This document shows, in pieces, positions 1-12,584 of a DNA stretch of 64,000 bases (position 1 is its first letter; each line of letters begins with the position of its first letter). The translations under genes were made by a program, and so were the position numbers. The notes under the pieces were generated by a model, which saw nothing but the letters and a program-made list of their open reading frames with translations, did no database searches and was not told the DNA's origin. The DNA is from Cordilura impudica (taxonomy: Eukaryota; Arthropoda; Insecta; Diptera; Scathophagidae): positions 34,911,059 through 34,975,058 of the forward strand of contig OY821518.1 in NCBI GenBank assembly GCA_963682025.1. Reading direction: 5' to 3'.

Positions 1-985
1 TTTTCTTTAATGCAAGATGTAAGTTAGTTATCAAACATGAGTATTTTGCGTTCACTAACCACCATACATACTAATTTTAGTGTTATCGTAAATGAATATT
101 TTGGGACACCTTCCTTGTAATAGCAGTGCAATGTAGAAGTAAGAGCATTCTAATGACTGCATAAATGTTATAATAACAATAAAAAATTGAAAAACTTTAG
201 GATTTAACTGTTTCGGTAGAAAGCAATTTAAGTATATTCATATGAATAGCACAACAATTTTCTTATTCACTTTTACTCAAGTGCACTATGGAGCTGGTAA
301 ATGAGTATAAGAAAAAATGATAATAAAAACTGGAGTACGAGCAGAAGTCGATGATTTTTTTTTTCACAGAAAAGAGTCGAAACAAAATTTTGTTCTAGAT
401 TTTGAAAATTTTAATAGTTTGTGCACATAGAAAACAGAATTTCGATAAAGTTAATAACCGAATTTCGAGTTATTTATGATCAAAATTCTGTTAGGGCATT
501 ACAAATGGTTAACTGCTAACAAATTTCTGCTCATACCATCGAAAATACATTTGTTAAACTTTTAAATATTTGGGTAGACAAATTTTTTTTTCTGTATATA
601 AAAATAACTGCTGATGTTCTCACCAATATTATAGTTGAATGATGAATTTTTGATTAAAAATCTGTTCCACAAAATTTTCCATTATTTGAAAAATATTTTT
701 TTTTATGGAAATATCACCCGCTTTTAACTTCCAAGGAAACAAGTATACCTTAATAACATATTCCACGAATTGCCGCAACCATTTCATTAATTGAACTCAG
801 TGCAACAGCGTTTATTGAGATATCGTAAATAAATTTAATACAGTGACACAAAACACAAATTGAACTTATATGAAGTGAGACCGTAAAATACGAGGCCTGT
901 GTGATAAGCAGGAAATATTTTAAGGACAAACATAATTTAAATTTTATTATGAAGTCCTTTTAGCTCAATGCTCAAATCCAACTTT
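1..985. other. AT-rich non-coding stretch, nothing recognised
   Basis: No reading frame of note, no RNA gene and no repeat structure that I can name. Long A and T runs only. Confidence 0.4.
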
Positions 986-1548
986 GTACATTTTATATAT
1001 AAAAATGGAGTTTTGTATATATGTTTGTTTGTGGTTTATAGGAGACTACACCACTGGACCGATCGTCATGAAATTTTTAGAGTAGGTAACTGCCTATCCG
1101 GAAGAAAAAAATAGGCTATATTTTTTGGATTTTTCAAGTAAGCGTGGCACCTCCCGTATAAAGTGATTTTTTAACATCTATTTTTAACATATAATGTCTG
1201 AAGTAATACGACAGCAAGAGTTCTGAAAATATGTACATGTACATACTAAACTAATTTGAAGAGTCGCGGAAAAATGGACGTGGTACCCACCATACAAAAT
1301 AAATATTTAATGCCATATATCTAGAGTACTGTAACAGTGAAAGCCGTGGGACTTTGTGTGAATTCATGAGTTACTAATGTGAGTAGTCTGATAAAAACTA
1401 TCAGACGTGGGCGTGGCACCTTCTATATAAAAAACATGTAGAACTATGAAAATGATATTCTTGAAATTTTTGACAGGTACATTAATTACCGATGTGACTA
1501 GTCGTCGAAAGTATGGGCAGAACGTCAAAACCGAAAATTGAGAATAAC
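986..1548 (+). mobile_element. Helitron-like 5' region, copy 1
   Basis: The segment has a TATATAAAAATGGAGTTTTG start, a TTTGTTTGTTTGTGG tract, then 'CACTGGACCGAT..CATGAAATTTTTAGAGTAGG', recurring 'GTGGCACCTCCC' and 'AGTACTGTAACAG' blocks. The same succession recurs at about 4012-4640. Such a start resembles insect Helitron-like dispersed repeats. No terminal TC/CTRR pair was pinned down, so the class is inference from the overall look. It leads straight into the AATCGCC minisatellite. Confidence 0.4.
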
Positions 1549-2789
1549 AGAAATCGAAAAAAAATCGTCAAAGTGAAAAATCGCCAAAATGAAAAATCGC
1601 TAAAATCAAAAGCCGTCAAAATCAATAATCGCCATAATCAAAAATAGCAAAAAAAAAAAAAAACGCAAGAGTTGAGAATCGCCAAATCCAAAAATCCCGA
1701 ATAACAAAAATCGTTTAAACCAAAAAACATGAAAAAAATGCTGAAATAAAAAAACGCTAAAATCGAGAAAAGTAAAATATAAAACTCGACAAAATCAGAA
1801 ATCGCTAAAATCAAAAATCGCAAGAAACAAAATTTGCTAAAATCAATAAAAGCAAAAAAAAAAAAAAAACAAAAATCGCGAAAGCCAAAAATCGCCAAAA
1901 CAGAAAATCGCGAATAACAAAAATCGTTTAAACCAAAAAACATGAAAAAAATGCCGAAATAAAAAAAAACGTTAAAATCGAGAAAAGCAAAATATAAAAA
2001 GCGACAAAGTCAGAAATCGCTAAATCAAAAACCGCAAGAAACAAAATTCGCTAAAATCAAAAAAAAAACAAAAAAAAAACCAAAATCGCGAAAGCCAAAA
2101 ATAGCCAAAATCGAAAATCGCGAATAACAAAATTGCAAAAAACAAAAATCGCCGAGATCAATAGTAGCAAAAAAACAAAATCGTAAAATAAAAAATCATC
2201 AAAACCGAAAATCGTGAATAACGAAAATCGCCAAAATCAAAAATCCCCAAAAAAAAAAAAAAAAAAACAAAAATCATTAGAGTCAAAAATCGCCAAAACA
2301 AAAATTGCCAGAACCAAAAATCGCAAAAAATAAAAAACATCATAATCAAAAATCGCCAAAACCGCAAACCACGAAAACATATATCATTAAAAATCAAAAA
2401 TCACCAAAATCGAAATTTGATAAAACAAAATCGCTAAAGCCAAAAATCACCAAAATCAAAATTTCACTAAAATCGAAAAGCGCCGAAATCAAAAATTAAA
2501 AAAAACAAAGACCGCCAAAATTAAATATAACAACGAGAAAAATTAAACTCGCCATAGTATAAAATCGCCAATATCAAAATTGCGAATATCAAAAATCAAA
2601 ACTGATAATCGCGAATAACAAATTTCACAAAAAACGCCAAAATCAAAGTCGTCAAAATTAAAATCGCAAAAAAGAAATAACGCCTAAATAAAAAATCGGA
2701 AAAAACAATAACCGTCAAAGTCAAAAATCGCCAAAATCAAAAACCGAAAAAAACAAAAGTCGCCAAAATCAAAAATCGTAAATAACAAT
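1549..2789. repeat. AATCGCCAAAATCAAA minisatellite, block 1
   Basis: Degenerate short tandem repeat, core about 10-12 bp (aaaatcgccaaa / aatcaaaaatcg), over more than 1.2 kb. Variants are GCCAAAAC, GCGAATAACA and GCTAAAATC. Interspersed poly-A runs produce spurious Phe-rich reading frames on the minus strand and Lys-rich ones on the plus strand; none looks like a protein. It begins after a unique anchor (1449-1524) that is repeated at 2790-2866, so blocks 1 and 2 arose by duplication of anchor plus array. Confidence 0.85.
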
Positions 2790-3915
2790 AAAATGATATT
2801 CTTGAAAATTTTGACAGGTACATTAATTACCGATGTGACTAGTCGTCGAAAGTATGGGTGGAATCGCCAAAACCGAAAATCGAGAATAACAAAAATCGCA
2901 AAATCGCCAAAATCAAAATTCGCCAAAATGAAAAAGCGCTAAAATCAAAAGCCGTCAAAATCAAAAATAGCAAAAAAACAAAATTCGCCAAAATCAAAAA
3001 TAGCAAAAAAAATCGCAAGAGTTAAGAATCGCCAAACCCAAAAATCGCGAATAACAAAACTCGTTTAAAACAAAAAACATGAAAAATGACGAAATTAAAA
3101 AACGCCAAAATGGAGAAAATCAAAATATAAAAATCGACAAAATCAGAAATCGCTTAAATTAAAATCGCAAGAAACAAAATTCGCCAAAATCAAAAATAGC
3201 AAAACTAATCGCAAGATTCAAGAATCGCCAAAACCAAAAATCGGGAACAACAAAAATCGTTTAAAACAAAAAACGTGAAAAAAATGCCGAAATCAAAAAC
3301 GCTAAAATCGAAAAAAGCAAAATATTAAAATCGACAAAATCAAAAATCGCTACAATCAAAATTCGCAAGTAACAGAAAGCGCCAAAATCAAAAAGAGCAA
3401 AAAAAAGAAAACAACAAAAATTGCAAATCAAAAATCGCCAAAACAAAAATAGCGAATAACAAAAATCGCCAGAAATTGTCAGAACCAAAAATCGCAAAAA
3501 ATAAAAAACAACAAAATGAAAATCGCCAAAACCGCAAATCACAAAAAACAAAATCGCTAAAAACCAAAAATCACCAAAATCGAAATTTGATAAAACAAAA
3601 TCGCTTAAGTCAAAAATCGCAAAAATCAAAATTACACTAAAATCGAAAAGCGTCAGGACCAAAAATGGAGAAAAATAAAGATCTCAAAAATCAAAAATAG
3701 CAAAAGAAAGAAACATAAACGCCAAAACCGAAAATCACGAATAAAGAAATCGCCTAAATCAAAAGTTGCCTAAATAATAAATAAGAAAAAGCAATAATCG
3801 TCAAAGTCAAAACTTGCCCAAATCAAAAACCGCAAAAAACAAAAATGGCTAAAATCAAAAATCTCAAAAAACGACAATCGACAAAATCAAAAATCGCCAA
3901 AAAATAAATAAAATA
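2790..3915. repeat. AATCGCCAAAATCAAA minisatellite, block 2 with duplicated anchor
   Basis: Starts with a near copy of the anchor seen at 1449-1524 (ATGATATTCTTGAAA, then GACAGGTACATTAATTACCG, then GTCGTCGAAAGTATGGG), followed by a further 1 kb of the same minisatellite. Internal order of variant units partly parallels block 1, for example the run from GAATAACAAAA..CGTTTAAA through CATGAAAAA to GACAAAATCAGAAATCGC. Confidence 0.8.
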
Positions 3916-3954
3916 GTTTCTTGCTGCAAAATTTATGTATTTCCAGTTATTTAT

Positions 3955-4640
3955 TTCGTAACGATGGGTGTAGCGAAGCGCATCGTGTTACAGCCATCGT
4001 GTTACACTATAAAAGCGAAATTATATATTTTTGTTTGTTTGTAATTTGTAGGAGGTAAACCATTAGACCGGTCTTCCAGAAATTTTTCAGAGCCTTTCTG
4101 TGTATCTGGAAGGAAATATAGGCTATAAACTTTTTTGATGTTTTTAGTGGGTGAAGCACGTCCCATATAAAGTGAATTTTTAGTATCATATGCATTGAGT
4201 ACTGTGACAGGGAGAGCTTTGCAAATTTGTCTGAGGTCATCTATTATTAATGTGAATAACAAGTATGAAAATTGGCGGGATCGGATAAGTGGGAGTGGCA
4301 GCTCCCATACTAAGCAATTGTTCAATATAATGTATCGCGAGCTCCATAAAGGAGCCAGATTTGCAAATTTGTCTGAGGTAATCGGTTGCTAATGTAAGTA
4401 GTCGGCTAAATAGTGAGCTTGATTGGAGCAGTGGGCATGGCACAGCCCATAAAAAATAAATAGATAACATCATATAACTGGAGTACTATAAAAAGGAAAG
4501 CTTTGACACTTTGTACGTGTCCATCAGATATTAATGTGAGTAGCTAGAAAAAAAAAGATATGAAGTACTATGAAAGTTACAATCTTCAAACCTTAGACAA
4601 TTACATTAATTACCAGTGTGAAAATATGGGCGGAATCGCC
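3955..4640 (+). mobile_element. Helitron-like copy 2 (3' tail then new 5' region)
   Basis: At 3961-4012 lies a GATGGGTGTAGCGAAGCGC tail typical in look of insect Helitron-like 3' ends, with CATCGTGTTACA duplicated at its end. Immediately after it, a second copy of the 986-1548 type 5' region starts (TTTGTTTGTTTGTAATTTG, then 'TTAGACCGGTCTTCCAGAAATTT'). This suggests two head-to-tail Helitron-like units. Short reading frames here look like chance. Confidence 0.4.
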
Positions 4641-4800
4641 ATATTTAAAAATTGCTAAAATCAAAAATTGCCAAAACCGTAAATCATGAAAAACAAAATT
4701 TCCCAAAAACAAAAATCATCAAAAATTCGCAAAGTCAAAAATCACCAAAATTAAAAAATCGCCTAAATCAAAAATCACTAAAAAAATTTTCAAATGATAT
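4641..4800. repeat. AATCGCC minisatellite, short third block
   Basis: About 150 bp of the same degenerate unit (ATTGCTAAAATCAAAAATTG, ATCACCAAAATTAAAAAATC) following copy 2 of the Helitron-like 5' region, in the same relative position as blocks 1 and 2. Confidence 0.65.
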
Positions 4801-4958
4801 TTTAAATTCAACCCCAAATATTAAGTGTTGCCGGCCTTAATTTGAAAAATCCATGTTTTGCTCAAGGGCTGCTATAGGTAGCTTGCTCCAAAGTAGGAAC
4901 GCCGACAAATTTTATGATTTTTCCACCGAATGAAAAATCATAAAATATTGAAATAAAA

Positions 4959-5750
4959 GCAAGTAAGAAAATTATAGTCGGTCTAGACCGACTATACGAT
5001 ACCCTATACCATGCGTTTAGAAACCCTATCTCTTAGGCCCAACTAACTGGACATAGAAAATAAGCAAAAACCAAATTTGAGTGGGATTTTTATTAGTTTT
5101 TTTGGCTGCAGATATAAAAAAGTTCATATCGGATGCTATATCTATAAAGGGGCTAGGTCCAAAAATGGACCGATCCTGATCATGTTTGGTAAAGTCTCTT
5201 GTATTTTGCAAAAATATGTACAAACAAAATTTGAGAAGAATCAGTGCAATATTTTTGTTTTTTAATAGATTTAACTGAAGATCGGGAAGCAGCTCTATAT
5301 GGGGTCAAAGGGATCATTTTTGGATTACTCATTAGTGGATGTAATGAACGCATACAAACCCAATTTGAGTAAGATCTATATGACAATTTGGATCTTAATG
5401 CAATTTATGTCGATTTCATATGGGTAATTTTTATGGGGGCTAGGTCTGAACATGGACCGATTCTCACGAATTTCAATAGCGTTCATCCCATGGCCGAGAA
5501 AAGCTTATATACCAAATTTCATCAAAATATATTCATATTTGCGACCTGCAGTTTGATTACAAGCTTTACATGGACACACAGACGGACGGACGGACGGACG
5601 GACGGACGGACATTGTTAAATCAACTCAGAAAGTGATTCTGATTCGATCGGTATAATTAAAGATGGATCTAGGTCAAATATTTTTGGTTGTTACAAACAG
5701 CAACACAAAGTCATTATACCCAAACCACATAGTGGTATAGGGTATAAAAA
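4959..5750 (+). mobile_element. mini-me/DINE-like element, complete copy
   Basis: The 5' end is AAGTAAGAAAATTATAG followed by a perfect 24-bp palindrome at 4973-4996. The body carries the family landmarks ATATAAAAAAGTTCATATCGG, GATCGGGAAGCAGC and TTTATGTCGATTTCATATGG. A (GGAC)n tract of about 30 bp lies at 5580-5611. The 3' end is a hairpin in which TATACCC pairs with GGGTATA around ACCACATAGTGGT. This combination matches the non-autonomous Helentron-like mini-me/DINE class of flies; the exact family name is inference. Short frames inside are non-coding. Close relative of the copy at 44217-44980. Confidence 0.75.
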
Positions 5751-7355
5751 TATATAAAATGAATAAAATAAAATGTTTCAATTGTACAATACAAACATCG
5801 TAGCAAAAATTTTAATATGAAAACATACATGCATACAGGGCTTACTAGTTAGTATATTTATATATTTAAAATATTTTTTAACTTATTTTATTTAAATTTT
5901 AAATATGTCTGCATTAATATGATTTCCTTTTATCCAAACGATCATGATTACCGGCCCAAATGTGCTAAATGTAATTATGACTACATAAGAATGCAAGTTT
6001 GTTGTATATAATTATTACATCTCTTCACATGTAGTGGCATTATTTTTTCCACACAAGTACGAATTGTGTGAACTTCAAAAGAGCCATAATAACATTCGGT
6101 ATAAGTTTAACGATTTCGCCATTCATAGTTGTACATAGAACAATAGCAAGGTGATGATTGCAAGTCGAATGTATGAATGAAAAAACAAAAGAAATAAAAA
6201 TAAAAAATTATTATGTACTTTAAAATGTACAATAGTAAAGTACTCGTACATACTTAACAACAACAATAGTGCATTGTATGTAATTTTCACCTAAGTGGGT
6301 TCACAAAAAAAAACAATACTTACATGCACTTTCCCATTCAATAGTCTTTCGTTTAAATATTTACTTATGTAAAAGTGTTTTTAAAGATGTCGAGAACAGG
6401 AAATCGAATTGCAAGGATATTTTATTATGTTATGTTATGGATATTTTGATTAACTAACTATCACAGCTATAAATTGCATACAAAATAAGATCGAAGATTA
6501 AGATATCGTTAAAATTTACGCTCATCACTGAATCATTTATATGCTTCTCTGCTGATACTAGGCCAGTATTATGAAAAACCCAAAGTGTTTTACGTTCTCA
6601 TGATAAATTTTTATATTTTTGATATTTTTTCATAGAAATATCAAAAAAAAAAAAGAAAAATTAACGGAAGAACTACGAAGCGTATGATGAATATGCATTT
6701 TTTTTGCTTAATAATTATCATGCGCTCCACAGTTGTTCTGATGCTTTTTTTCTGTTCCTGAGGTAAAATATAAAAAATATAAAAGGTCATAAGAGTGTGG
6801 CATCATCTACTGCAAGATTAACCTTTAACCATTTTGAATAAAGGCTTTCTTCCATGGCCACCAAACTTTCATTGAATAATTGACAGATCTATGACTGTGA
6901 AGTCGATAACATAAATTCGTTACCAGTACCAGAAAATGCAATGTGTAAAATCCAAATTCGTAGATTTTGTTACTGTAGATACACGTTGAGTTTTCTTATT
7001 ATGAGGGGATATGTGACATGTTTCCTTATTCATACGGAAGTTTTTTTTTAGAAATCTTAAAGATACGAGTTAAATATTTTTTTTTAAGATGCAGTACATT
7101 GTGTTTATCTCAGGAAAATAGGTTATGGGAAGGAGGAAAGAGGGAGTAGTGTTTGTGGATGTTTTATTTAAATTTGATTAGATTATAACTGTCAGGAAAG
7201 ACTGTGCGGGGAATTTATTCTACATACGATTAGTTCGACTGATAAACGAATTTTTTCTGTAATGTGCGGTAAACTGGATAACTGGACAATAGACTATAAA
7301 CGGATGTGAGAAGCGGGTAGAGCGAACTGAAATGAGGTCGCTAATCTCACATGAA
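5751..7355. other. AT-rich stretch without recognisable genes
   Basis: No supported coding sequence, RNA gene or repeat family; only simple A/T runs. Confidence 0.4.
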
Positions 7356-7359
7356 CATT

Positions 7360-7740
7360 TTCCATGTTAATATCTATTGAACAGTGCTACAGAACCCACA
7401 TTCCGACGATGTGCCACTGAGACAATGGAGTTGGATACACTATTGTCATTGATGAGCGCTAACGCTCTCCTTTCCATACGGTCCAGTAACTCCAAAATAG
7501 ACTTTGAAGCTCCTGCCCAGCGTACATGCCTAGAACATCAAGCGTATCCGATTCCTTAATACCTACAGCACCTATATAAACAGACGACATTGTTGATTCC
7601 ATGGCCCTATGGGTCAACATACAACATTGACTTTTCAGCGCATTAACATCAACTCTCTTCGCTTTACCCCACTCAATGATTGTTAACAGGTCTTGATTAA
7701 GTGTTTCATTCATTGTCTGCCTTTTGCCCCCAACCTCCAA
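7360..7740 (-). pseudogene. Non-LTR retrotransposon reverse transcriptase fragment (3' part)
   Basis: On the minus strand the frame 7740-7459 reads LNQDLLTIIEWGKAKRVDVN, then ALKSQCCMLTHRAMESTMS, then GIKESDTLDVLGM. This is the layout of the post-catalytic part of LINE reverse transcriptases of jockey/CR1-like type (N..K(S/T)Q.CLL, then ES..LDVLG). After a break near 7459 it continues as ALALINDNSVSNSIVSVAH and RRNVGSVALF, matching the C-terminal 'L(I/L).D..(L/V)..S..S..HRR.V..L..FY' region. The catalytic YADD part and the N-terminus are missing; the 5' break is at about 7741. It is a dead fragment. Clade is not resolvable by eye. Confidence 0.65.
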
Positions 7741-7989
7741 CAGGCTTGGTCTACAATTAAAGGAAAATTAATGACAAATGCTGCTGTCATTTGCGAAAGA
7801 GCATACAGAGTTGAAAGTGTGGCCACGGAGAGCGTTCAGATTTATAAGGAAAAGAGAAGGAGAACTAGCAAAACTTTGGGGTACCCCTGAATTTAGTTGA
7901 AACTCATTAGATGAAACCCGATCAATAAATATTTGTTTTAAATAATGTTGAATTTACATTATGTTGTGACTTATACTTGAATAGATAAT

Positions 7990-8310
7990 TTGAGTTATTG
8001 AAATCATTCCGCAAGATGGGGGCCGCTTTTGTACACAATTGACCGCAAACACTTTATAGTCGCCGTGGAAAAATTCCATGAACTTTGCTACGAATTGCTA
8101 CCTCGACCGCCAGATTTAGACCACAGTGACTATTTTGGATTTCTAAACCTAAAGAAATGGCGTTAGAATCATAACCAAACAATTGTCTATTTGGAGGACA
8201 TTCGGAAATACTCTTTTTTTGTAAGAGATGAAACATTTGGAGAACCGTTGGAAAAAATCGAAAAAAATCACGTAAAACCGCCCAGCCTCGCATCTTTTTT
8301 CATCAATTGA
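7990..8310 (+). pseudogene. mariner-type transposase C-terminal relic
   Basis: Plus-strand translation around 8080-8165 reads KFHELCYELLPRPPDL, then SDYFGFLNLKKW. This matches the mariner signature 'hELgyELLpHPPYSPDLAPSDYfLF..LKkwL' that contains the third catalytic Asp (D34D type). Several residues of 'PYSPDLAP' are lost and a stop follows after LKKWR. Further downstream TIVYLEDIRKY and FGEPLEKIEKNH fit the tail of the protein. N-terminal and central parts were not found. No terminal repeats were identified. Confidence 0.55.
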
Positions 8311-9790
8311 AGCATTTTAATATACGTTTCGTTTATGTTTTCCACTCCGAGCTGCAGCCGTGATACAAAGCAAGGTGTGATTGGAAGCGTATTATAGGAC
8401 CACAGAACATGGTTCGAATAATACTAAATTTGGTATAGGTTATTTTCCATCAAAATTCTAAAGTGTTGAAAAATTAAAAGAGCCTAATTCACAACCCCCC
8501 CCCCCCTCCCCTAAATGTAAGAATTCGACAGTATCAACAAAATACGAGTCGATTTAAATTTTTTCGTCTATCATATATCTAAACTGCAGAGCATTTTGCG
8601 GAAACCACCCCGGAAACTCTCCATGTAGGACCCTTTCTGAAACTATAACGTTTTCTATTTATCTGTTAAAATAAAGTTCGATTTTAATGAGTTGTAACCA
8701 TTAAACATTTTTGTGATCAAATTTTTAGTTTTAATGAATCTTTTTATTGCTTTTTTTGAGTGCATATTTCTTGAGATTTCCTAGTTTTGAAACGATTAAA
8801 GTAGTATTTTTTTGCTATAAATGCAGTGAAATATATTATTTTTGAAAATTTCTCAGAACTGTTTTACTGTTGTCGCAATATTTGCCATATATACTTACAT
8901 ATAAACGGAAACATATGTGCTGCACAATCCTTTTACTTATTAAGGTCTACCATAACGAAACGTTAGCAGATGTAATATTTTTTTTAACAACAGCACTTAA
9001 AATTGTGGCAGTATAAATAATAGTAAAAAACATAAACTTTATATTTACTAATTTTTTTTTACTAGCGCGACAACAGCCACGAACATATTACATTTCATTT
9101 TATTTTTTTTTTTTAATTTTTTTACCAGTCACCGACGACTTTGAAGACAATTTCTGTTTATGAAACATTTCATTATGGTTCATTTGGGAAAATGCATTTC
9201 CAGTCAGGTCTGTGAGAAACCATAAATGTTAGAGCAACTTATTTGCCAACCCATGTTGCTTGTTTGTCTTATTGTTGTGAAAATTTTTGGATAATTTATT
9301 TGCTCACTCAAACACTCAAGTACGTTCTACTGCAGCCATGTATTTTTTAGCTTCCCAAATGAATTTAGTTTATGATATGAGTTTTTATTATAAGTTTTTT
9401 TTTTCCATTTTCCTGTTAGGTTTTATGGTATTGTCTACGGAAGACCCAAAACAAATTGTATTAACGAAAACAAAAAAAAAAAAAAAAAAAAACAGTAAAG
9501 TATTTATGTGTATTTAAGGCTCTTTATGTCTAGACATGTGAACGTGAATAATTACTGATACAAGGGTTTCTTAAGTATTTTTAATAAAAGCCATCATAAT
9601 AGTGGGGGCATCACAATAAATCAAATATTTATGGTTTTTTCATATTTAAGGGAATTTTTGGTATGGTTGGTATTTTTTTCAATTAACAGAGTTATTTAGT
9701 TATTTAAAATCAAAATGCTGAATATGCACTCACTACTTAAGCATTTATTCTTAAGCGGATCATACCACAAGTTGTGCGTACAGGGTTAAT
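8311..9790. other. AT-rich stretch; short C-tract only
   Basis: Apart from a run of about 13 C near 8497-8511 and poly-T/poly-A tracts, nothing can be supported. The small frame at 9287-9517 has no recognisable motif. Confidence 0.4.
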
Positions 9791-9794
9791 TTGA

Positions 9795-9945
9795 ACATAC
9801 GGACAGACGGATGGCAGGGTAGAAAGAAATCAATTCATTAAGTTATTCAGAGTCGATCGATAAAATACAAATAAATCTGCGGCCAGTAATTTGGGAACTT
9901 GCAAATATTAGCATTATCTCATTATACCTGATACATAGAGTGATG
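9795..9945 (+). mobile_element. Degraded mini-me/DINE-like 3' fragment
   Basis: Retains GGACAGACGGATGG, then TTCAGAGTCGATCGATAAAAT, which are the microsatellite core and the segment just downstream of it in complete copies. The terminal hairpin is only weakly recognisable near 9925-9950. Confidence 0.4.
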
Positions 9946-10075
9946 GCGGTTTTATATATATAATGATTATTCCGAAGCAGTTAGAGGTAAGGCTCCTTAA
10001 GCGCGCATACAAACGGTAAATGTTTGAAATAGAAAATATGATTTTTTTTCACAATACGTCAGTATTCTATCATTA

Positions 10076-12206
10076 AAATATTTTTTTAAGAAAAAGTGTT
10101 TTTTAAGAAAAGTACTTTTTTTAAGTAAAGGAACTTTTTATTATAAAGATATTTTTTTATATAAAGGTACTCTTTTAAGAAAAAGTACTTTTTTAAGAAA
10201 AAGTACTTTTTTAAGAAAATTTACTATATTCTCAAAAAAGTACTTTTTTTGAATGTTTTTAAGAAGAAGTACTTTTTTAAGAAAAAGTACATTTAAAAAA
10301 AGTGCTTTTTTAAGAAAAGTACTTTTTTTAAGAAAAAGTACTTTTTTGAGAAAATGTACTTTTTTTAAATGTATTTTTTTAAGAAAAAGTACTTTTCTAA
10401 GAAAAAGTACATTTAAAAAAAGTACTTTTCTAAGAAAAAGTACATTTAAAAAAAGTACTTTTTTAAGAAAAGTACTTTTTTAAGAAAAAGTACTTTTTTA
10501 AGAAAAAGTACTTTTTTGAGAAAATAGTAAATTTTCTTCAGAAAAGTAACTTTATTGCGAAATGGCACTTTAGGAAAAGATATTTTGTAAAGAAAATTTA
10601 TTTTTTTTTTTTTGGAAAGTTTACTTTATTAGAATAGGTACTTTTTGTAGAAAAGGTTATTTTGCTAAGAAAGGGTACTTTTTAAGAAAATGTATTTTTT
10701 TAGGTAAGGAATTTTTTTAGCAAAAGTCATTTTGTTACGAAACGGCACATTTTATGAAAAGGTAATATCTTTAGAAAATTTACTTTTTTAAGAAAATGTG
10801 CTTTTTTTTTTTTTAGAAAATTTACTTCTTTTTGGAAGAGATACTTTTCTAAAGTAGTTACTTTGTTAATAAATGGTACGTTTTAAGAAACGATACTTTT
10901 TAAGGAAACTTACTTTTTTTATGAAAATCTAGTTATTTAAAAATTTTTTTTTAAGAAAATTTTCTTTTTTAAGAAAATGTACTTTTTAGAAAATATACTT
11001 TTTTACGTTTTTTAGAAAAGATACTTTTTTTTTTTTAAAAAGTTTCTTATTTGTATAAAGGTACCTTTTCAAGAAAATATACTGTATTCAAAAATGGCAG
11101 TTTATTATGAAAAAGTATTTTTTTTTTAAGAAAAGTTACTTTGTTAAAAAAGGGTACTTTTTAAGAAAATGTATTTTTGTAAATAAGGTATGGGACCGCA
11201 TATTTTGAGAAAAGGTACTTTATTTTAGAAAATTTACTTTTTTAAGGAAATGTGCCTTCTTTTTTTTTTTTTTTTGAAATTTTACTTCTTTTTAGTAAAA
11301 GCCCTTTTTAAGAAAAGCTACTTTGTTAACAAAGGTTACACTTTAAGAAAATATACTTTTTTAAGAAAACTGTTTTTTTTATGAAAATTGACTGATTTAA
11401 AAATTTTTAATTTTAAGAAAAGATGTTATTTTAAGAAAATTTTCTTTTTTAAGAAAATGCGATTTTTAGAAAATTTACGTTTTTCTACGTTTTTTAGAAA
11501 ATATACTTTTTTTGAAAAGGTACTTTTTTAGAAGAGGTATGATTTTATATAAAGTTTCTTTTTTATATAAAGGTACTCCTTTAAGAAAAGATACTGTATT
11601 CCGAAATGGCAGTTTATTATGAAAAAGTACTTTTTAGATAAGGTATGAAACCGCATATTTTGAGAAAGGGTACTTTTTTTTTTAGAAAATTTACTTTTTT
11701 AAGGAAATGTACTTTCTTTTTTTAGAACATTTATTTCTGTTTTGAAAACGTCCTTTTAAAGAAAAGTTACTTTCTTAACAAAGGCTACTTTTTAAGAAAA
11801 TGTACTTTTTCTTTTTTAAGAAAATATAGTTTTTAGAAAAACTCCGTTTTTTTTTTTTGAAAGTTAACTTTTTTGAGAAAAGGTACTTTTTTAGAAAACG
11901 TACTTTTTTATATAAAGTTTCTTTTTGTATAAAGGTACTTTTTTGAGAAAAGATACTGTGTTCAGAAATGGCAGTTTTTTGTGGAAAAGTATTTTTTAAA
12001 GAAAAGGTGCTTTTTTAAGAAAAGTTACTTTGTTAAGAAAGAAAATGAATTTTTTTAAATAAGGTATATTTTGAGAAAAGATACTTTTTTTTTTTAGAAA
12101 ATTGACTTTTTTAAGGAAATGTACCTTCTTTTTTTTTGCGAAAATTAACTTCTTTTTCCTTTTTAAGAAAAGCTACTTTGTTAAGAAAGGCTACTTTTTA
12201 AGAGAA
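10076..12206. repeat. GTAC-centred satellite array, segment 1a
   Basis: Highly degenerate tandem array with a period near 17 bp built on AAGAAAAGGTACTTTTTT. Variants are AAGAAAAAGTACTTTTTT, AAGAAAATTTACTTTTTT and AAGAAAATGTACTTTTTT. The motif AAAAAGTACTTTTT is a perfect palindrome, so single strands can fold. The best preserved tract is 10180-10520, where the reading frame 10253-10483 simply translates the repeat (FLRKSTFLRK) and is not a gene. The segment ends at a Helitron inserted at 12207. Confidence 0.9.
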
Positions 12207-12584
12207 CTAGCAGATTCCAGCCCTAGACATTCGAGTGGAAATTCTATTTTTTATTTTTTCATTAAATAAAGACCCTAAAAGTGTGTTAATCAATTATAGT
12301 CAATTCATAAATCAACACAAAACAAACTCATTTTTATTACAAACACATTAACAAATTTAATAAGAACACACATAGCATTGTATAATTTTATGTATGTGTT
12401 AGTAGCAACTTTAAATGTGATTTACTCAAAATAAAAAAAAAAAAAATAATATAAAAATCTGTAAATCTGCAAATCGGCTAAGAAGAAATAGCTTTCAAAT
12501 AATATACGTTTGGTCAAAATCGGAATAAAACGGTAGAACCAAACATCAGTCACAAGAAATCGTCTAGCCTAATAATATTATAGA
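12207..12584 (-). mobile_element. Small non-autonomous Helitron, copy A
   Basis: Read on the minus strand it begins TCTATAATATTATTAGGC and ends CTAG. The flanking bases are A at the 5' side and T at the 3' side, as expected for Helitron insertion between A and T. About 12 nt before CTAG lies a decayed hairpin. The body (GATTTCTTGTGACTGATG, AAACGTATATTATTTG) matches the copy at 57021-57370. It is inserted in the GTAC satellite, so it is younger than that array. No coding capacity. Confidence 0.7.

Noticed and set aside
1638..3662. Phe/Leu-rich and Lys-rich reading frames of 60-130 residues
   Set aside because: They are translations of the AATCGCC minisatellite and poly-A runs; no domain and no codon signal.
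5026..5636. Several 60-80 residue frames repeated at 37937-38254 and 44551-44911
   Set aside because: They recur because the mini-me-like repeat recurs; they lie on both strands with no conserved start or domain.
7693..7890. 65-residue frame next to the LINE relic
   Set aside because: A shifted frame reads LLSFAKEHTELKVW, vaguely like Tc1/mariner, but the match is too short to call.
10253..10483. Frame with FLRKSTFLRK periodicity
   Set aside because: Direct translation of the GTAC satellite; the same holds for small frames in 59-63 kb and near 13 and 14.2 kb.
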